DNA from: Rhodobacterales bacterium
GTDB lineage: Bacteria > Pseudomonadota > Alphaproteobacteria > Rhodobacterales > Rhodobacteraceae
Length of the DNA: 8,013 bases
Assembly (NCBI GenBank): GCA_009992615.1
Contig: JAACVA010000135.1
Location: forward strand, 1,672-9,684
Direction: 5' to 3'
Shown here: positions 1-6,554 of the stretch, piece after piece
Layout: the number at the start of each line of letters is the position of its first letter
Numbering within the stretch: position 1 is the stretch's first letter
Translations under genes and position numbers: made by a program
The notes under the pieces: generated by a model
What the model was told of the DNA's origin: nothing
Database searches by the model: none
Seen by the model: the letters and a program-made list of their open reading frames with translations, nothing else

Positions 1-721
1 ACTCGAACATGCGGTTGCGAAACACAACCGACCCTTCGGTCGTGGCGACGTTTTCACCCAGCCGAAACGCCTGTTTGTCGGCCAGCGATACCAAAACCTC
101 GCCCTCGTTCGCCTCGATGTCGCGCACCAGATTTTCCAGCCCGTCCACCAGCGACTGACCCTCGGTTTCAACGGCGCGGGCCAAAGCCTCGGGGTTGGTG
201 CCCAGGAAATTGGTCGGGCTGAACATGTCGACAATCTGTTGCGTGAAATAGGTCACACGTTTGCGCTCGGCCGGGTCCAGCCCTTCCAGCGACGACACGG
301 CCTTGTTCATCGCTTCGGCACTGAACAGATACTGCTGTTTGAGATAGTTGAAATAGGGGTGTGTGTCCCACAGGGGATTTGCAAAGCGTTTGTCGCTGGG
401 CCCGGTGTCGGGCGGCGGGGCCAGTTTGCCACTGGCCAACGTTTGCTGGGCATCAATGTAATGTTTCATGGACTTGGCCCAGAAGCTGACCTGCTGCTCC
501 ATGATCTTTGACGGGTTTGCCATCAACTCGGCGACATAGGCGGCGGCGGCCTTCTGGAACAGATCCTGGCTGGGCCCTTGCAGCGGCTTGGGAACCGTGC
601 GTTTGTTTGAGACGGCAGCAATCAGGCGCGCTGACAGCAGTTCGACTTTGGCAAGATTCGCCTCAAGCACCGCCGAAGCAGCGCCTTCGCGCTTATCCTT
701 TCCAGATTCATTTGTTGTCAT
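1..721 (-). CDS. phaC: Class I poly(3-hydroxyalkanoate) synthase, N-terminal part (runs off left edge)
   Basis: PhaC polymerises (R)-3-hydroxyacyl-CoA, mainly 3-hydroxybutyryl-CoA, into polyester on the surface of cytoplasmic storage granules. The 240 residues visible here match the PhaC N-terminal domain. They start MTTNESGKDKREGA and include the family blocks DPAERKRVTYFTQQIVDMFS, SPTNFLGTNPEAL (about residues 160-175) and SVVFRNRMFE at the window edge. The alpha/beta-hydrolase half, with the lipase-like box and its catalytic cysteine, lies outside the window, so catalytic competence cannot be judged. The ATG at 719-721 fits the family N-terminus and has a GGA about 9 bases upstream. The gene diverges from phaZ across a 125-bp control region with a PhaR-like operator. 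In related bacteria phaP and phaR often lie downstream of phaC, here beyond the left edge. The family assignment is firm. Confidence 0.95.
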   Translation of the reverse strand, partial: MTTNESGKDKREGAASAVLEANLAKVELLSARLIAAVSNKRTVPKPLQGPSQDLFQKAAAAYVAELMANPSKIMEQQVSFWAKSMKHYIDAQQTLASGKLAPPPDTGPSDKRFANPLWDTHPYFNYLKQQYLFSAEAMNKAVSSLEGLDPAERKRVTYFTQQIVDMFSPTNFLGTNPEALARAVETEGQSLVDGLENLVRDIEANEGEVLVSLADKQAFRLGENVATTEGSVVFRNRMFE

Positions 722-742
722 ATGAGCTTTTCCATCCTAGAT

Positions 743-757
743 TGCTGCACAGCAGCA
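743..757. promoter_or_regulatory. PhaR-type operator between phaC and phaZ
   Basis: The sequence is a perfect inverted repeat, TGCTGC-ACA-GCAGCA, with core CTGC-N3-GCAG. This matches the CTGC-N3/4-GCAG pattern described for PhaR, the PHA-sensing repressor of Paracoccus and Rhodobacter. It lies just downstream of the -10 element of the predicted phaC promoter, at about +12 to +27 of the expected transcript. A bound repressor there would block phaC transcription. It is about 90 bases upstream of the phaZ start, so it may affect phaZ too. The match is seen directly; PhaR binding is inferred from the known motif and the position between two PHA genes. Confidence 0.8.
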
Positions 758-775
758 TAGTGAACCGCGTAGCCC

Positions 776-804
776 ATCATAACTCTTGTGCCAGATGGGT
801 TCAA
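776..804 (-). promoter_or_regulatory. Sigma70-type promoter for phaC
   Basis: Read on the minus strand, there is a -35 hexamer TTGAAC (804-799), a 17-base spacer and a -10 hexamer TATGAT (781-776). The -10 matches consensus at five of six positions and the -35 at four of six. The predicted start point, near 769, gives a leader of about 48 bases before the phaC ATG, and the PhaR-like palindrome falls inside it. I found no comparably good promoter for phaZ on the plus strand in the same spacer. Confidence 0.6.
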
Positions 805-846
805 AGCGTGATTCATACCGGGGTATTCTCGGAGTTAAGGAGTGTC

Positions 847-2109
847 ATGCGGTTTATGGCGACTTACGATCTGATGGAAACGATGCGAAACACCAACCAA
901 TGGTTGGGCGCAACGGCATCGGCCCTGGGGTCTTATCCGGCGGTGGGGCTGGTGCCCAACCCGATGTTCAAACTTCTTGCCGCCTGGGGCGACGTGACGG
1001 AACGCAGCTTTGCCCGCATGGTCGCCAAGCCCGACTGGGGTATTCCCAGCGTGCTCAGCCTCGATGGCCGCGACATGGTGGTCAGTGTCAAGCGTGAGTT
1101 GACAAAGCCGTTCGGCGATCTGATCCGCTTTGACGTGTCGGGGCGCCCGGCACGCACCCGGCGCATCCTGCTGGTGGCGCCGATGTCGGGGCACTATGCC
1201 ACGCTGTTGCGCTCGACCGTCAATTCGCTGTTGCCCGATGCCGATGTCTGGATCACCGACTGGCACAATGCCCGCGATATTCCGGTTTCGATGGGCAAAT
1301 TCGATGTCGAGGATTACACGCTGTATCTGGCCGAGTTCATGCGCCATCTCGGCCCTGACACCCATGTGATTGCCGTCTGCCAGCCCGCCCCGCTGGCCTT
1401 GGCCGCCACCGCCCTGCTGGCCGAGCGTGAGCCGGATGCGCAACCGGCCAGCCTCACCCTGATCGGTGGCCCGATCGACCCGGACGCCGCCGCGACTGAC
1501 GTGACCGATTTCGGCCGCCGCATCACCATGGGCCAACTTGAGGAAATAGCGATTCAGCGCGTAGGCTTCAATTATGCGGGCGCGGGTCGGCTCGTCTATC
1601 CGGGGATGTTGCAACTGTCATCCTTTGTGTCAATGAACGTCGAAACCCATACACGGGCGTTTTCCGATCAGATCGTCAAGGTGGCCCAGGGCAAGGCCGG
1701 CGATCACGACAAGCATAACAAGTTTTACGACGAATATCTTGCAGTGATGGACATGACGGCAGAATTTTATCTCTCCACAGTCGAACGTGTGTTCAAGAAC
1801 CGCGACATCGCGCGCAACGATTTCGTCGTCGACGGGCACAAGGTGGACATCGGCAAGATAACCAAAGTGGCCGTCAAGATCGTCGAAGGCGAAAAAGACG
1901 ACATTTCGGCGCCGGGCCAATGTCTTGCCGCGCTTCCGTTGCTGACCGGCCTGCCGGACAGCAAGAAGGCAGCGCACCTTGAACCGGGTGCCGGGCATTA
2001 CGGCATCTTTGCCGGCAAAAGCTGGCGCAACAATATCCGTCCGCTGGTTTTGTCTTTCATTGACGCCAACACCCAGCGACCGGCCAGCCAGGTCACCGCC
2101 GCCGAATAG
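847..2109 (+). CDS. phaZ: Intracellular polyhydroxyalkanoate depolymerase
   Basis: PhaZ hydrolyses native PHA granules in the cytoplasm and so releases stored carbon. The 420-residue protein is close to the usual length of the family. It has the characteristic N-terminus (MRFMATYDLMETMRNTNQWL). The lipase-like box has cysteine as nucleophile (IAVCQPA, C178). The acid is in EGEKDDISAPGQ (D351 or D352) and the histidine in GAGHYGIF (H384). The spacing of Cys, Asp and His is close to that of the well-studied PhaZ1 of Cupriavidus necator. The frame is open upstream to 508, but that part is antisense to phaC and does not resemble PhaZ. The ATG at 847 follows AAGGAG (837-842) by four bases; an in-frame ATG at 856 is the alternative. 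It diverges from phaC, and hairpins follow its stop codon. Confidence 0.94.
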   Translation: MRFMATYDLMETMRNTNQWLGATASALGSYPAVGLVPNPMFKLLAAWGDVTERSFARMVAKPDWGIPSVLSLDGRDMVVSVKRELTKPFGDLIRFDVSGRPARTRRILLVAPMSGHYATLLRSTVNSLLPDADVWITDWHNARDIPVSMGKFDVEDYTLYLAEFMRHLGPDTHVIAVCQPAPLALAATALLAEREPDAQPASLTLIGGPIDPDAAATDVTDFGRRITMGQLEEIAIQRVGFNYAGAGRLVYPGMLQLSSFVSMNVETHTRAFSDQIVKVAQGKAGDHDKHNKFYDEYLAVMDMTAEFYLSTVERVFKNRDIARNDFVVDGHKVDIGKITKVAVKIVEGEKDDISAPGQCLAALPLLTGLPDSKKAAHLEPGAGHYGIFAGKSWRNNIRPLVLSFIDANTQRPASQVTAAE

Positions 2110-2145
2110 CGCACACCACCCGACAAAGGCGCCCACGGGGCCCCG

Positions 2146-2165
2146 CGCCCGGCGCAAGCCGGGTG
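2146..2165. other. GC-rich hairpin with GCAA tetraloop after phaZ
   Basis: The core CCCGGC (2148-2153), loop GCAA, GCCGGG (2158-2163) forms a perfect 6-bp stem. One G-T wobble and one C-G pair extend it to 8 bp. GCAA is a GNRA loop, which stabilises RNA hairpins. It lies 36 bases past the phaZ stop and lacks a following T-run. It could protect the phaZ mRNA 3' end or help the second hairpin terminate transcription. The structure is directly visible; the role is inferred. Confidence 0.5.
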
Positions 2166-2180
2166 TGGGGAGCATCGCGT

Positions 2181-2200
2181 GGGGCAACGCCCCTCATTTT
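2181..2200 (+). terminator. Probable weak intrinsic terminator of phaZ
   Basis: GGGGC (2181-2185), loop AAC and GCCCC (2189-2193) form a perfect 5-bp GC stem, followed by TCATTTT on the plus strand. It directly abuts the stop codon of the convergent hydrolase gene (2194-2196). The T-tract is short and interrupted, so termination is likely partial. Confidence 0.5.
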
Positions 2201-2928
2201 GGTTCGTGTTCACCCGAATCTGTGACTTGCGGTTCGCCCATAAGCCAACGGCGCAGTGCCTCGTTTGTTGCGCGGGGGCGTTCGACCATCGGGGCGTGGC
2301 CTGCGCGAGGCAAAACAACCAATTCGGCACGAGGCACCAACCCGGCCATAAATTCATGGCGGCGCGGCAAATACAGGCTGTCATGCACACCGCACAGAAC
2401 CAGCAGCGGAACCCGCAGTTGCCGCAAGGTGCGCTGTTGATCCGGGCGACGTTGTAACGCGGCGGCCTGCCGCAAATACGCATCGGCCCCCTGTTCCATT
2501 GCCATCTTCCCCATGAAATCAACGACCAATTCGTGAAATTTTCCAGGTGCAAAACAGGCATCGGGCACCTCAGCCGCCATTGCATCCGCCAACCGGCCGG
2601 CTTTGACCCGGGCGATCCGCAGGTCACGCTCGGCGGCGGCGGGCGGGGTTTCGGACAAACAATTGGTCGACATCAGCGCAAGCCGTTTCACCCGGTCAGG
2701 TGCCCGGCGCAACATTTCGACCGCCACCATGGCCCCCAAGCCATGACCAGCCAGGGCAAACGATGCGGGCGCGCCCGACAGCGCAATTTCCGCCATATCC
2801 TCGATGGCGGATTCTTGCCCGATATGGGCCAAATGCACCGCGTGGGTCTGGGAAAACACTTCGATTTGGGCACCCCAAAGCCGCGCATCCGCCATGAAAC
2901 CGGGAAGCAGCACCAAAGGTTCATTCAC
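2194..2928 (-). CDS. Alpha/beta-hydrolase fold protein with Ser-to-Gly at the nucleophile elbow
   Basis: This 244-residue protein has the alpha/beta-hydrolase layout. Near the N-terminus is the first core strand and oxyanion-loop region (EPLVLLPGFMADARLWGAQ). The nucleophile elbow is at residues 61-65 (ALAGHGLGAMVAVEML), the acid is D183 in LCGVHDSLY and the histidine is H211 in RAGHAPMVERP. The elbow G-x-Nuc-x-G reads G-H-G-L-G: the nucleophile position, codon 2742-2740, is GGC (Gly), one base from AGC (Ser). As read, a classic serine-hydrolase mechanism is not possible. The frame can begin ten codons earlier at a GTG at 2958. I chose the GTG at 2928 because GGAG sits 8 bases upstream and the protein then starts MNEPLVLLPG, typical for the family. 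It follows the VOC gene by 85 bases and has its own candidate promoter. The substrate is unknown; lack of activity is inferred. Confidence 0.85.
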   Translation of the reverse strand: MNEPLVLLPGFMADARLWGAQIEVFSQTHAVHLAHIGQESAIEDMAEIALSGAPASFALAGHGLGAMVAVEMLRRAPDRVKRLALMSTNCLSETPPAAAERDLRIARVKAGRLADAMAAEVPDACFAPGKFHELVVDFMGKMAMEQGADAYLRQAAALQRRPDQQRTLRQLRVPLLVLCGVHDSLYLPRRHEFMAGLVPRAELVVLPRAGHAPMVERPRATNEALRRWLMGEPQVTDSGEHEPK

Positions 2929-2936
2929 GCGGCAAG

Positions 2937-2940
2937 CTCC
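2937..2940 (-). promoter_or_regulatory. Ribosome binding site deciding the GTG start at 2928
   Basis: GGAG on the minus strand is 8 bases from the GTG at 2928-2926. The alternative GTG at 2958 would place this Shine-Dalgarno inside the coding region. Confidence 0.6.
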
Positions 2941-2969
2941 ACCAAATATGACATTCACGATTCGTCTGC

Positions 2970-2998
2970 ATCCTAGAACTGGCGCCGTTCCGCTTCAA
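2970..2998 (-). promoter_or_regulatory. Candidate promoter for the Ser-to-Gly hydrolase gene
   Basis: On the minus strand, TTGAAG (2998-2993), a 17-base spacer and TAGGAT (2975-2970) resemble a sigma70 promoter, with four of six matches in each box. The predicted start, near 2963, gives a leader of about 35 bases before the GTG at 2928. The 85-base gap to the VOC gene fits a separate or internal promoter. This is a prediction from the sequence only. Confidence 0.45.
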
Positions 2999-3013
2999 CC
3001 TGAGGGCGGTCGA

Positions 3014-3466
3014 TCACGGCGGGGTTTCGCCAGATGCCGCACCGTTCCATTGGAACGCACCATTGGCCGCCAAAGGCGAAAACGGGTTGAAGGCCACCTC
3101 CCAAACATGGGCATCCGGGTCTGTGAAAAAGCCATGATGCCCGCCCCAAAACACATCCGATGCAGGTTTCAACACGCGCCCGCCCGCTGGTTCGACCTTG
3201 GCCAAAATCGCCGCCACCTCGGGTTTTTCGCGCACGTTATAGCCGAGGGTTATCCCCAAAAATCCGCCGATTTGCGCTGGGTCAAGTCCCAGATCATTCG
3301 CCAGGTTTTCGCGGGGATAAAGCCCCAGGGTTTGCCCCAACAAATCAAACACAACCACCCCGTCGGGGCTGTCCACCCGGCACCACCCCAGCGATTCATA
3401 AAACCCCGCAGACCGGATTATATCGCGCACCCCAAGGGTGATCAGGCTTATCCGTTGATCCATCAT
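3014..3466 (-). CDS. VOC-superfamily (glyoxalase/bleomycin-resistance fold) protein
   Basis: This 150-residue protein has two paired beta-alpha-beta-beta-beta modules of the vicinal oxygen chelate fold. Module one opens with ISLITLGVRDIIRSAGFYESLGW (residues 6-28) and includes VVVFDLLGQTLGLYP. Module two includes GGRVLKPASDVFWGGHHGFF and ends TDPDAHVWEVAFNPF (115-129). E123 in WEVAFNP is at the usual metal-ligand position of the last strand. The matching first-strand position holds Thr rather than His, so metal binding is uncertain. The start is a double ATG (3466 or 3463) with only a weak Shine-Dalgarno. The ATGA overlap with the upstream hydrolase suggests translational coupling. Members of this superfamily do many reactions, or only bind ligands, so the substrate cannot be named. 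Confidence 0.88.
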   Translation of the reverse strand: MMDQRISLITLGVRDIIRSAGFYESLGWCRVDSPDGVVVFDLLGQTLGLYPRENLANDLGLDPAQIGGFLGITLGYNVREKPEVAAILAKVEPAGGRVLKPASDVFWGGHHGFFTDPDAHVWEVAFNPFSPLAANGAFQWNGAASGETPP

Positions 3467-4209
3467 CGCGCTTGCTCTAAAACCTCGGCCACCGCCGTTT
3501 CCATAGCGGTCAAACAGGCCGGCGACGAAAACCGATGGTCGGCGTCTTTGACCAAGGTCAGCCGCACATCCGGCCCGTCGATATGGTTCAACAGCCGCAG
3601 TGCCACCGACACATCAACATCTGTGTCGGCCGTGCCCTGCAACAGGCGCACCGGCCCCGCCATCGGCAACGGGTCGCGCAGCACCAACTGGGTGCGCCCG
3701 TCTTCGATCAGGCGTCGGGTGATGACATAGGGTTCGCCATATTCCGATGGCAACACCACACGCCCGCTGTCCACCAGCGCAGCCCGTTGTGTCGCGTCGA
3801 ATCCAGCCCACATGCTGTCTTCGGTGAAATCGGGCGCGGCGGCGATCCCCACGAAACCCGCCACCCGTTCAGGCAGGGCACGCGCCACCAGGCAGGCGAT
3901 CCAGCCGCCCATGGACGAGCCGACCAGGACCTGCGGTCCCGTGGTCAGCGCGCGGATGGCAGGTATGGCATCTGCCGCCCAATCGCCAATCGCGCCGTCT
4001 TCGAACGCGCCAGACGATTGGCCGTGGCCGGAATAATCGAACCGCAAAAACGCCTGCCCCCGCGCCGTGACCCAACGGTCCAGATGCACAGCCTTCGTGC
4101 CCGCCATGTCTGATTTGAAACCGCCCAAAAAAACCACACCCGGCCCATCGCCCGCCGTCTGATGAAAGGCCAGGGTCCGCCCTGCGGGTGTTTCCAAAAA
4201 CGATGGCAT
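3463..4209 (-). CDS. Alpha/beta hydrolase (serine esterase/thioesterase-like)
   Basis: This 248-residue alpha/beta hydrolase looks intact. It has a GVVFLGGFKSDM oxyanion region (24-35), FDYSGHGQSSG (57-67), the nucleophile elbow VGSSMGGW with S99, an acid in QGTADTDVDV (D195 or D197) and H225 in KDADHRFSS. The layout resembles small cytosolic esterases/thioesterases of the ABHD10 (palmitoyl-protein thioesterase) type; the substrate is unknown. No signal peptide is visible. The frame is open to 4377, but that would overlap thrS. I chose the ATG at 4209, which gives MPSFLETPAGRTLAFHQ and has a G-rich Shine-Dalgarno-like run about 7 bases upstream. A GTG eleven codons or fewer upstream is possible. 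Its TGA overlaps the ATG of the VOC gene as ATGA, so the two are probably cotranscribed and coupled. Confidence 0.9.
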   Translation of the reverse strand: MPSFLETPAGRTLAFHQTAGDGPGVVFLGGFKSDMAGTKAVHLDRWVTARGQAFLRFDYSGHGQSSGAFEDGAIGDWAADAIPAIRALTTGPQVLVGSSMGGWIACLVARALPERVAGFVGIAAAPDFTEDSMWAGFDATQRAALVDSGRVVLPSEYGEPYVITRRLIEDGRTQLVLRDPLPMAGPVRLLQGTADTDVDVSVALRLLNHIDGPDVRLTLVKDADHRFSSPACLTAMETAVAEVLEQAR

Positions 4210-4361
4210 CGCAAGCCCCCCATGTTTCACGGTCAAGGTAACGGCCCGCGCGCCACATGCAACCGACGCTTGACATGACACGCCCCATTGGTCACACCGC
4301 CGCAGACATTTACCCGCAACCGGGCGTTTCGTAGGCGCCAGACAGACGAGGAACCGGCCGG
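4210..4361. other. Divergent spacer between hydrolase operon and thrS
   Basis: These 152 bases should carry promoters in both directions. On the plus strand there is an exact TTGACA (4270-4275), but no convincing -10 sits 16-18 bases further on. GAGGAA at 4348-4353, 8 bases before the thrS ATG, is a good Shine-Dalgarno. I see no T-box, leader peptide or long hairpin that would suggest attenuation of thrS. No clear minus-strand promoter was found. Confidence 0.35.
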
Positions 4362-6308
4362 ATGGCTCAAATCTCACTCACCTTTCCCGATGGCAACCTG
4401 CGCAGCTATGACGCTGGCGTGACCGCCGCAGACGTTGCGCAATCCATCGCGCCCAGCCTTGCGAAAAAGGCCATATCGGCCACGCTGGACGGCGCCCATA
4501 TTGATCTGGCCTGGCCGATCGAAACCGACGGCGCCATCGCCATCAACACCATGGCCGACGACGCCGCCGCGCTTGAGTTGATCCGCCACGATCTGGCCCA
4601 TATCATGGCCCGCGCGGTTCAGGAGATCTGGCCCGATGTCAAGGTCACCATCGGCCCGGTGCGCGATCAGGGCTGGTTCTATGATTTCGACCGTGCCGAA
4701 CCGTTCACCCCCGAGGATCTGGCCGTGATCGAAGACAGGATGCGCCGGATCATCAATGCCCGCGACCCGGTGAAAACCGAAATCTGGGACCGCGCGCGCG
4801 CCATCGCCCATTACGAGGCCAAGGGCGAACCGTTCAAGGTGGAATTGATCAACCGCATCCCCGGCGACGAACCCCTGCGCATGTACTGGCACGGCGACTG
4901 GCAGGATCTGTGCCGCGGCCCGCATCTGCAACATACTGGGCAAGTGCCGGTTGATGGGTTCAAGCTGATGAATGTCGCCGGAGCCTATTGGCTGGGCGAT
5001 TCGTCCCGCCCTATGCTGCAACGCATCTACGGCGTTGCATTCAGGACCAAGGCCGATCTGAACGCCCATCTGATCATGCTGGAACAGGCTGCGCTGCGCG
5101 ATCACCGCAAGCTGGGCCGCGAGATGGACCTGTTCCATTTCCAGGAAGAAGCACCGGGGCGGGTGTTCTGGCACCCGAACGGCTGGCGCATTTATACGCA
5201 GCTTCAGGATTACATGCGCCGCCGCCAATACGGCGACGGCTATGTCGAGGTGAACACACCGCAAGTGGTGGACCGCAAGCTGTGGGTCGCCTCGGGCCAC
5301 TGGGACAATTATCAGGAAAACATGTTCATCGTCGAGGTCGAGGAAGAACATGCCCAGCAAAAGGCGATCAACGCCCTCAAGCCGATGAATTGCCCCTGCC
5401 ATGTGCAGGTGTTCAACCAGGGATTGAAATCGTACCGCGATCTGCCGTTGCGCATGGCCGAATTCGGCGCCTGCAACCGCTATGAACCCTCGGGGGCGCT
5501 GCACGGATTGATGCGGGTGCGCGGGTTTACCCAGGACGACGCGCATATCTTCTGTACCGAAGATCAGATCGAATCGGAAACCGCCAAGTTCATCACGCTG
5601 CTGGCCTCGGTTTACAGCGATCTTGGCTTTGACAGCTTCGAGATCAAACTGTCGACCCGCCCTGAAAAACGCGTGGGCAGCGAAGAATCCTGGGATTATG
5701 TCGAGGCCGCGCTGGAAAACGCGATCAAGGCCACAGGATACCCTTACGAGATCGACCCGGGCGAAGGCGCATTCTACGGCCCCAAGCTGGACTTCAAGTT
5801 GACCGATGCCATCGGGCGGCAGTGGCAGTGCGGCACCTTCCAGGTTGACCCGAACCTGCCCGAACGGCTGGACGCCAACTATATCGGTGCCGATTCGGCA
5901 AAGCACCGGCCCTTCATGCTGCACCGCGCAATTCTGGGGTCGTTCGAAAGGTTCATCGGCATCCTGATCGAAAACTTCGCCGGCAAACTGCCGTTCTGGC
6001 TGGCGCCGCGTCAGGTGGTTGTGGCATCAATCATTTCCGATGTTGATGGTTTCACCCTTGAGGTGGTCGAAAAACTGCGCGCCGTGGGGGTGCGGGCCGA
6101 GGCCGACACGCGCAACGAAAAAATCAATTATAAGGTGCGCGAACATTCTCTGGGCAAAGTGCCGGTGATTCTTGCCATCGGCGCGCGCGAGGTTGAGGAC
6201 CAAACCGTCAGCCTGCGCCGTTTGGGCGACAAGCACAGCCGCACCCTGCCCCTGGCCGAGGTGTTGCAACAATTGGCGGACGAGGCCCGCGCGCCCGATC
6301 AACGCTGA
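4362..6308 (+). CDS. thrS: Threonyl-tRNA synthetase
   Basis: ThrS charges tRNA-Thr with threonine in the cytoplasm and edits mischarged serine. The 648 residues match the full-length bacterial enzyme. Domains in order are TGS (about 1-62), the editing domain with HxxxH (H76, H80) and CRGPH (C184, H188), the class II catalytic core (about 250-545) and the anticodon-binding domain (about 550-648). The zinc ligands are C344 in MNCPCH, H395 in DDAHIFC and H521 in MLHRAILGSFER. Motif 2 contains R373 in CNRYEPSGALHGLMRVRGF, and motif 3 is GSFERFIGILIENFAG. Key positions are offset by +10 from the Escherichia coli enzyme throughout the core. The cysteine in MNCPCH, where E. coli has glycine, is a lineage variant and does not remove a ligand. 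The ATG at 4362 has GAGGAA 8 bases upstream. The gene stands alone and ends in a strong terminator. Confidence 0.98.
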   Translation: MAQISLTFPDGNLRSYDAGVTAADVAQSIAPSLAKKAISATLDGAHIDLAWPIETDGAIAINTMADDAAALELIRHDLAHIMARAVQEIWPDVKVTIGPVRDQGWFYDFDRAEPFTPEDLAVIEDRMRRIINARDPVKTEIWDRARAIAHYEAKGEPFKVELINRIPGDEPLRMYWHGDWQDLCRGPHLQHTGQVPVDGFKLMNVAGAYWLGDSSRPMLQRIYGVAFRTKADLNAHLIMLEQAALRDHRKLGREMDLFHFQEEAPGRVFWHPNGWRIYTQLQDYMRRRQYGDGYVEVNTPQVVDRKLWVASGHWDNYQENMFIVEVEEEHAQQKAINALKPMNCPCHVQVFNQGLKSYRDLPLRMAEFGACNRYEPSGALHGLMRVRGFTQDDAHIFCTEDQIESETAKFITLLASVYSDLGFDSFEIKLSTRPEKRVGSEESWDYVEAALENAIKATGYPYEIDPGEGAFYGPKLDFKLTDAIGRQWQCGTFQVDPNLPERLDANYIGADSAKHRPFMLHRAILGSFERFIGILIENFAGKLPFWLAPRQVVVASIISDVDGFTLEVVEKLRAVGVRAEADTRNEKINYKVREHSLGKVPVILAIGAREVEDQTVSLRRLGDKHSRTLPLAEVLQQLADEARAPDQR

Positions 6309-6337
6309 TCTGCTGCGCCCGACCGCAACAGAAAACT

Positions 6338-6370
6338 GCCCAAGCATTCAGCGGAATGCTTGGGCTTTTT
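6338..6370 (+). terminator. Strong intrinsic terminator of thrS
   Basis: GCCCAAGCATTC (6338-6349), loop AGCG and GAATGCTTGGGC (6354-6365) form a perfect 12-bp stem followed directly by TTTTT (6366-6370). It starts 30 bases past the thrS stop. An AAAA run just upstream (6332-6335) could give weak function on the other strand, but no minus-strand gene ends here. Confidence 0.95.
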
Positions 6371-6380
6371 CCTGCAACAG

Positions 6381-6430
6381 GTTTGTTACCAGAGTTTTAC
6401 TTGTATTTTTCGGTCAATTTTGGACAGTTT
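6381..6430 (+). promoter_or_regulatory. AT-rich block, probable promoter region of the cold-shock gene
   Basis: About 68% of these 50 bases are A or T, in a window that is otherwise clearly GC-rich. The block lies between the thrS terminator and the cold-shock gene. Several -35-like words occur (TTGTTA at 6383, TTGGAC at 6420), but none has a good -10 at ideal spacing, so I do not name an exact promoter. A start in or just after this block would give the gene a leader of roughly 100 bases or more. Confidence 0.4.
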
Positions 6431-6507
6431 ACGAGCCTGCTAGACGAATTTCGGTCACGACACCTCTGACCGAGGCTGCCCCGCGAGCCCGAAAATCCCT
6501 GCACGGC

Positions 6508-6531
6508 GCCTGCCGTACTGTCGCGGCAGGC
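6508..6531 (+). promoter_or_regulatory. Hairpin in the leader of the cold-shock gene
   Basis: GCCTGCCG (6508-6515), an 8-base loop and CGGCAGGC (6524-6531) form a perfect 8-bp stem. The hairpin ends 11 bases before the AGGAG Shine-Dalgarno. Cold-shock mRNAs of other bacteria often have long structured leaders that change fold with temperature, so a regulatory role is plausible but unproven here. Confidence 0.45.
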
Positions 6532-6554
6532 ATCCACGACAGAGGAGACATGAC

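Noticed and set aside
734..739. TAGGAT on the minus strand in the phaC leader, like the -10 proposed at 2970-2975
   Set aside because: There is no -35-like sequence 17 bases upstream (CACTAT), and it lies too close to the phaC start. It is more likely part of the ribosome-binding region.
835..1614. A 259-codon minus-strand frame within phaZ
   Set aside because: It is antisense to a clear depolymerase gene. Its composition, rich in Arg, Gly, His and Gln, is typical of shadow frames.
2804..3730. A 308-codon plus-strand frame across the VOC and hydrolase genes
   Set aside because: It runs opposite to three recognisable genes and spans their boundaries. The product is Arg/Pro-rich with no domain.
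4270..4298. An exact TTGACA at 4270 as a thrS promoter
   Set aside because: The -35 word is perfect, but the bases 16-18 further on (around CACACC) are not a credible -10, so I did not call a promoter.
4374..5924. A 516-codon open frame on the minus strand within thrS
   Set aside because: It lies fully antisense to thrS, whose protein is unmistakable. High GC content keeps antisense frames open, and the translated product shows no recognisable domain.
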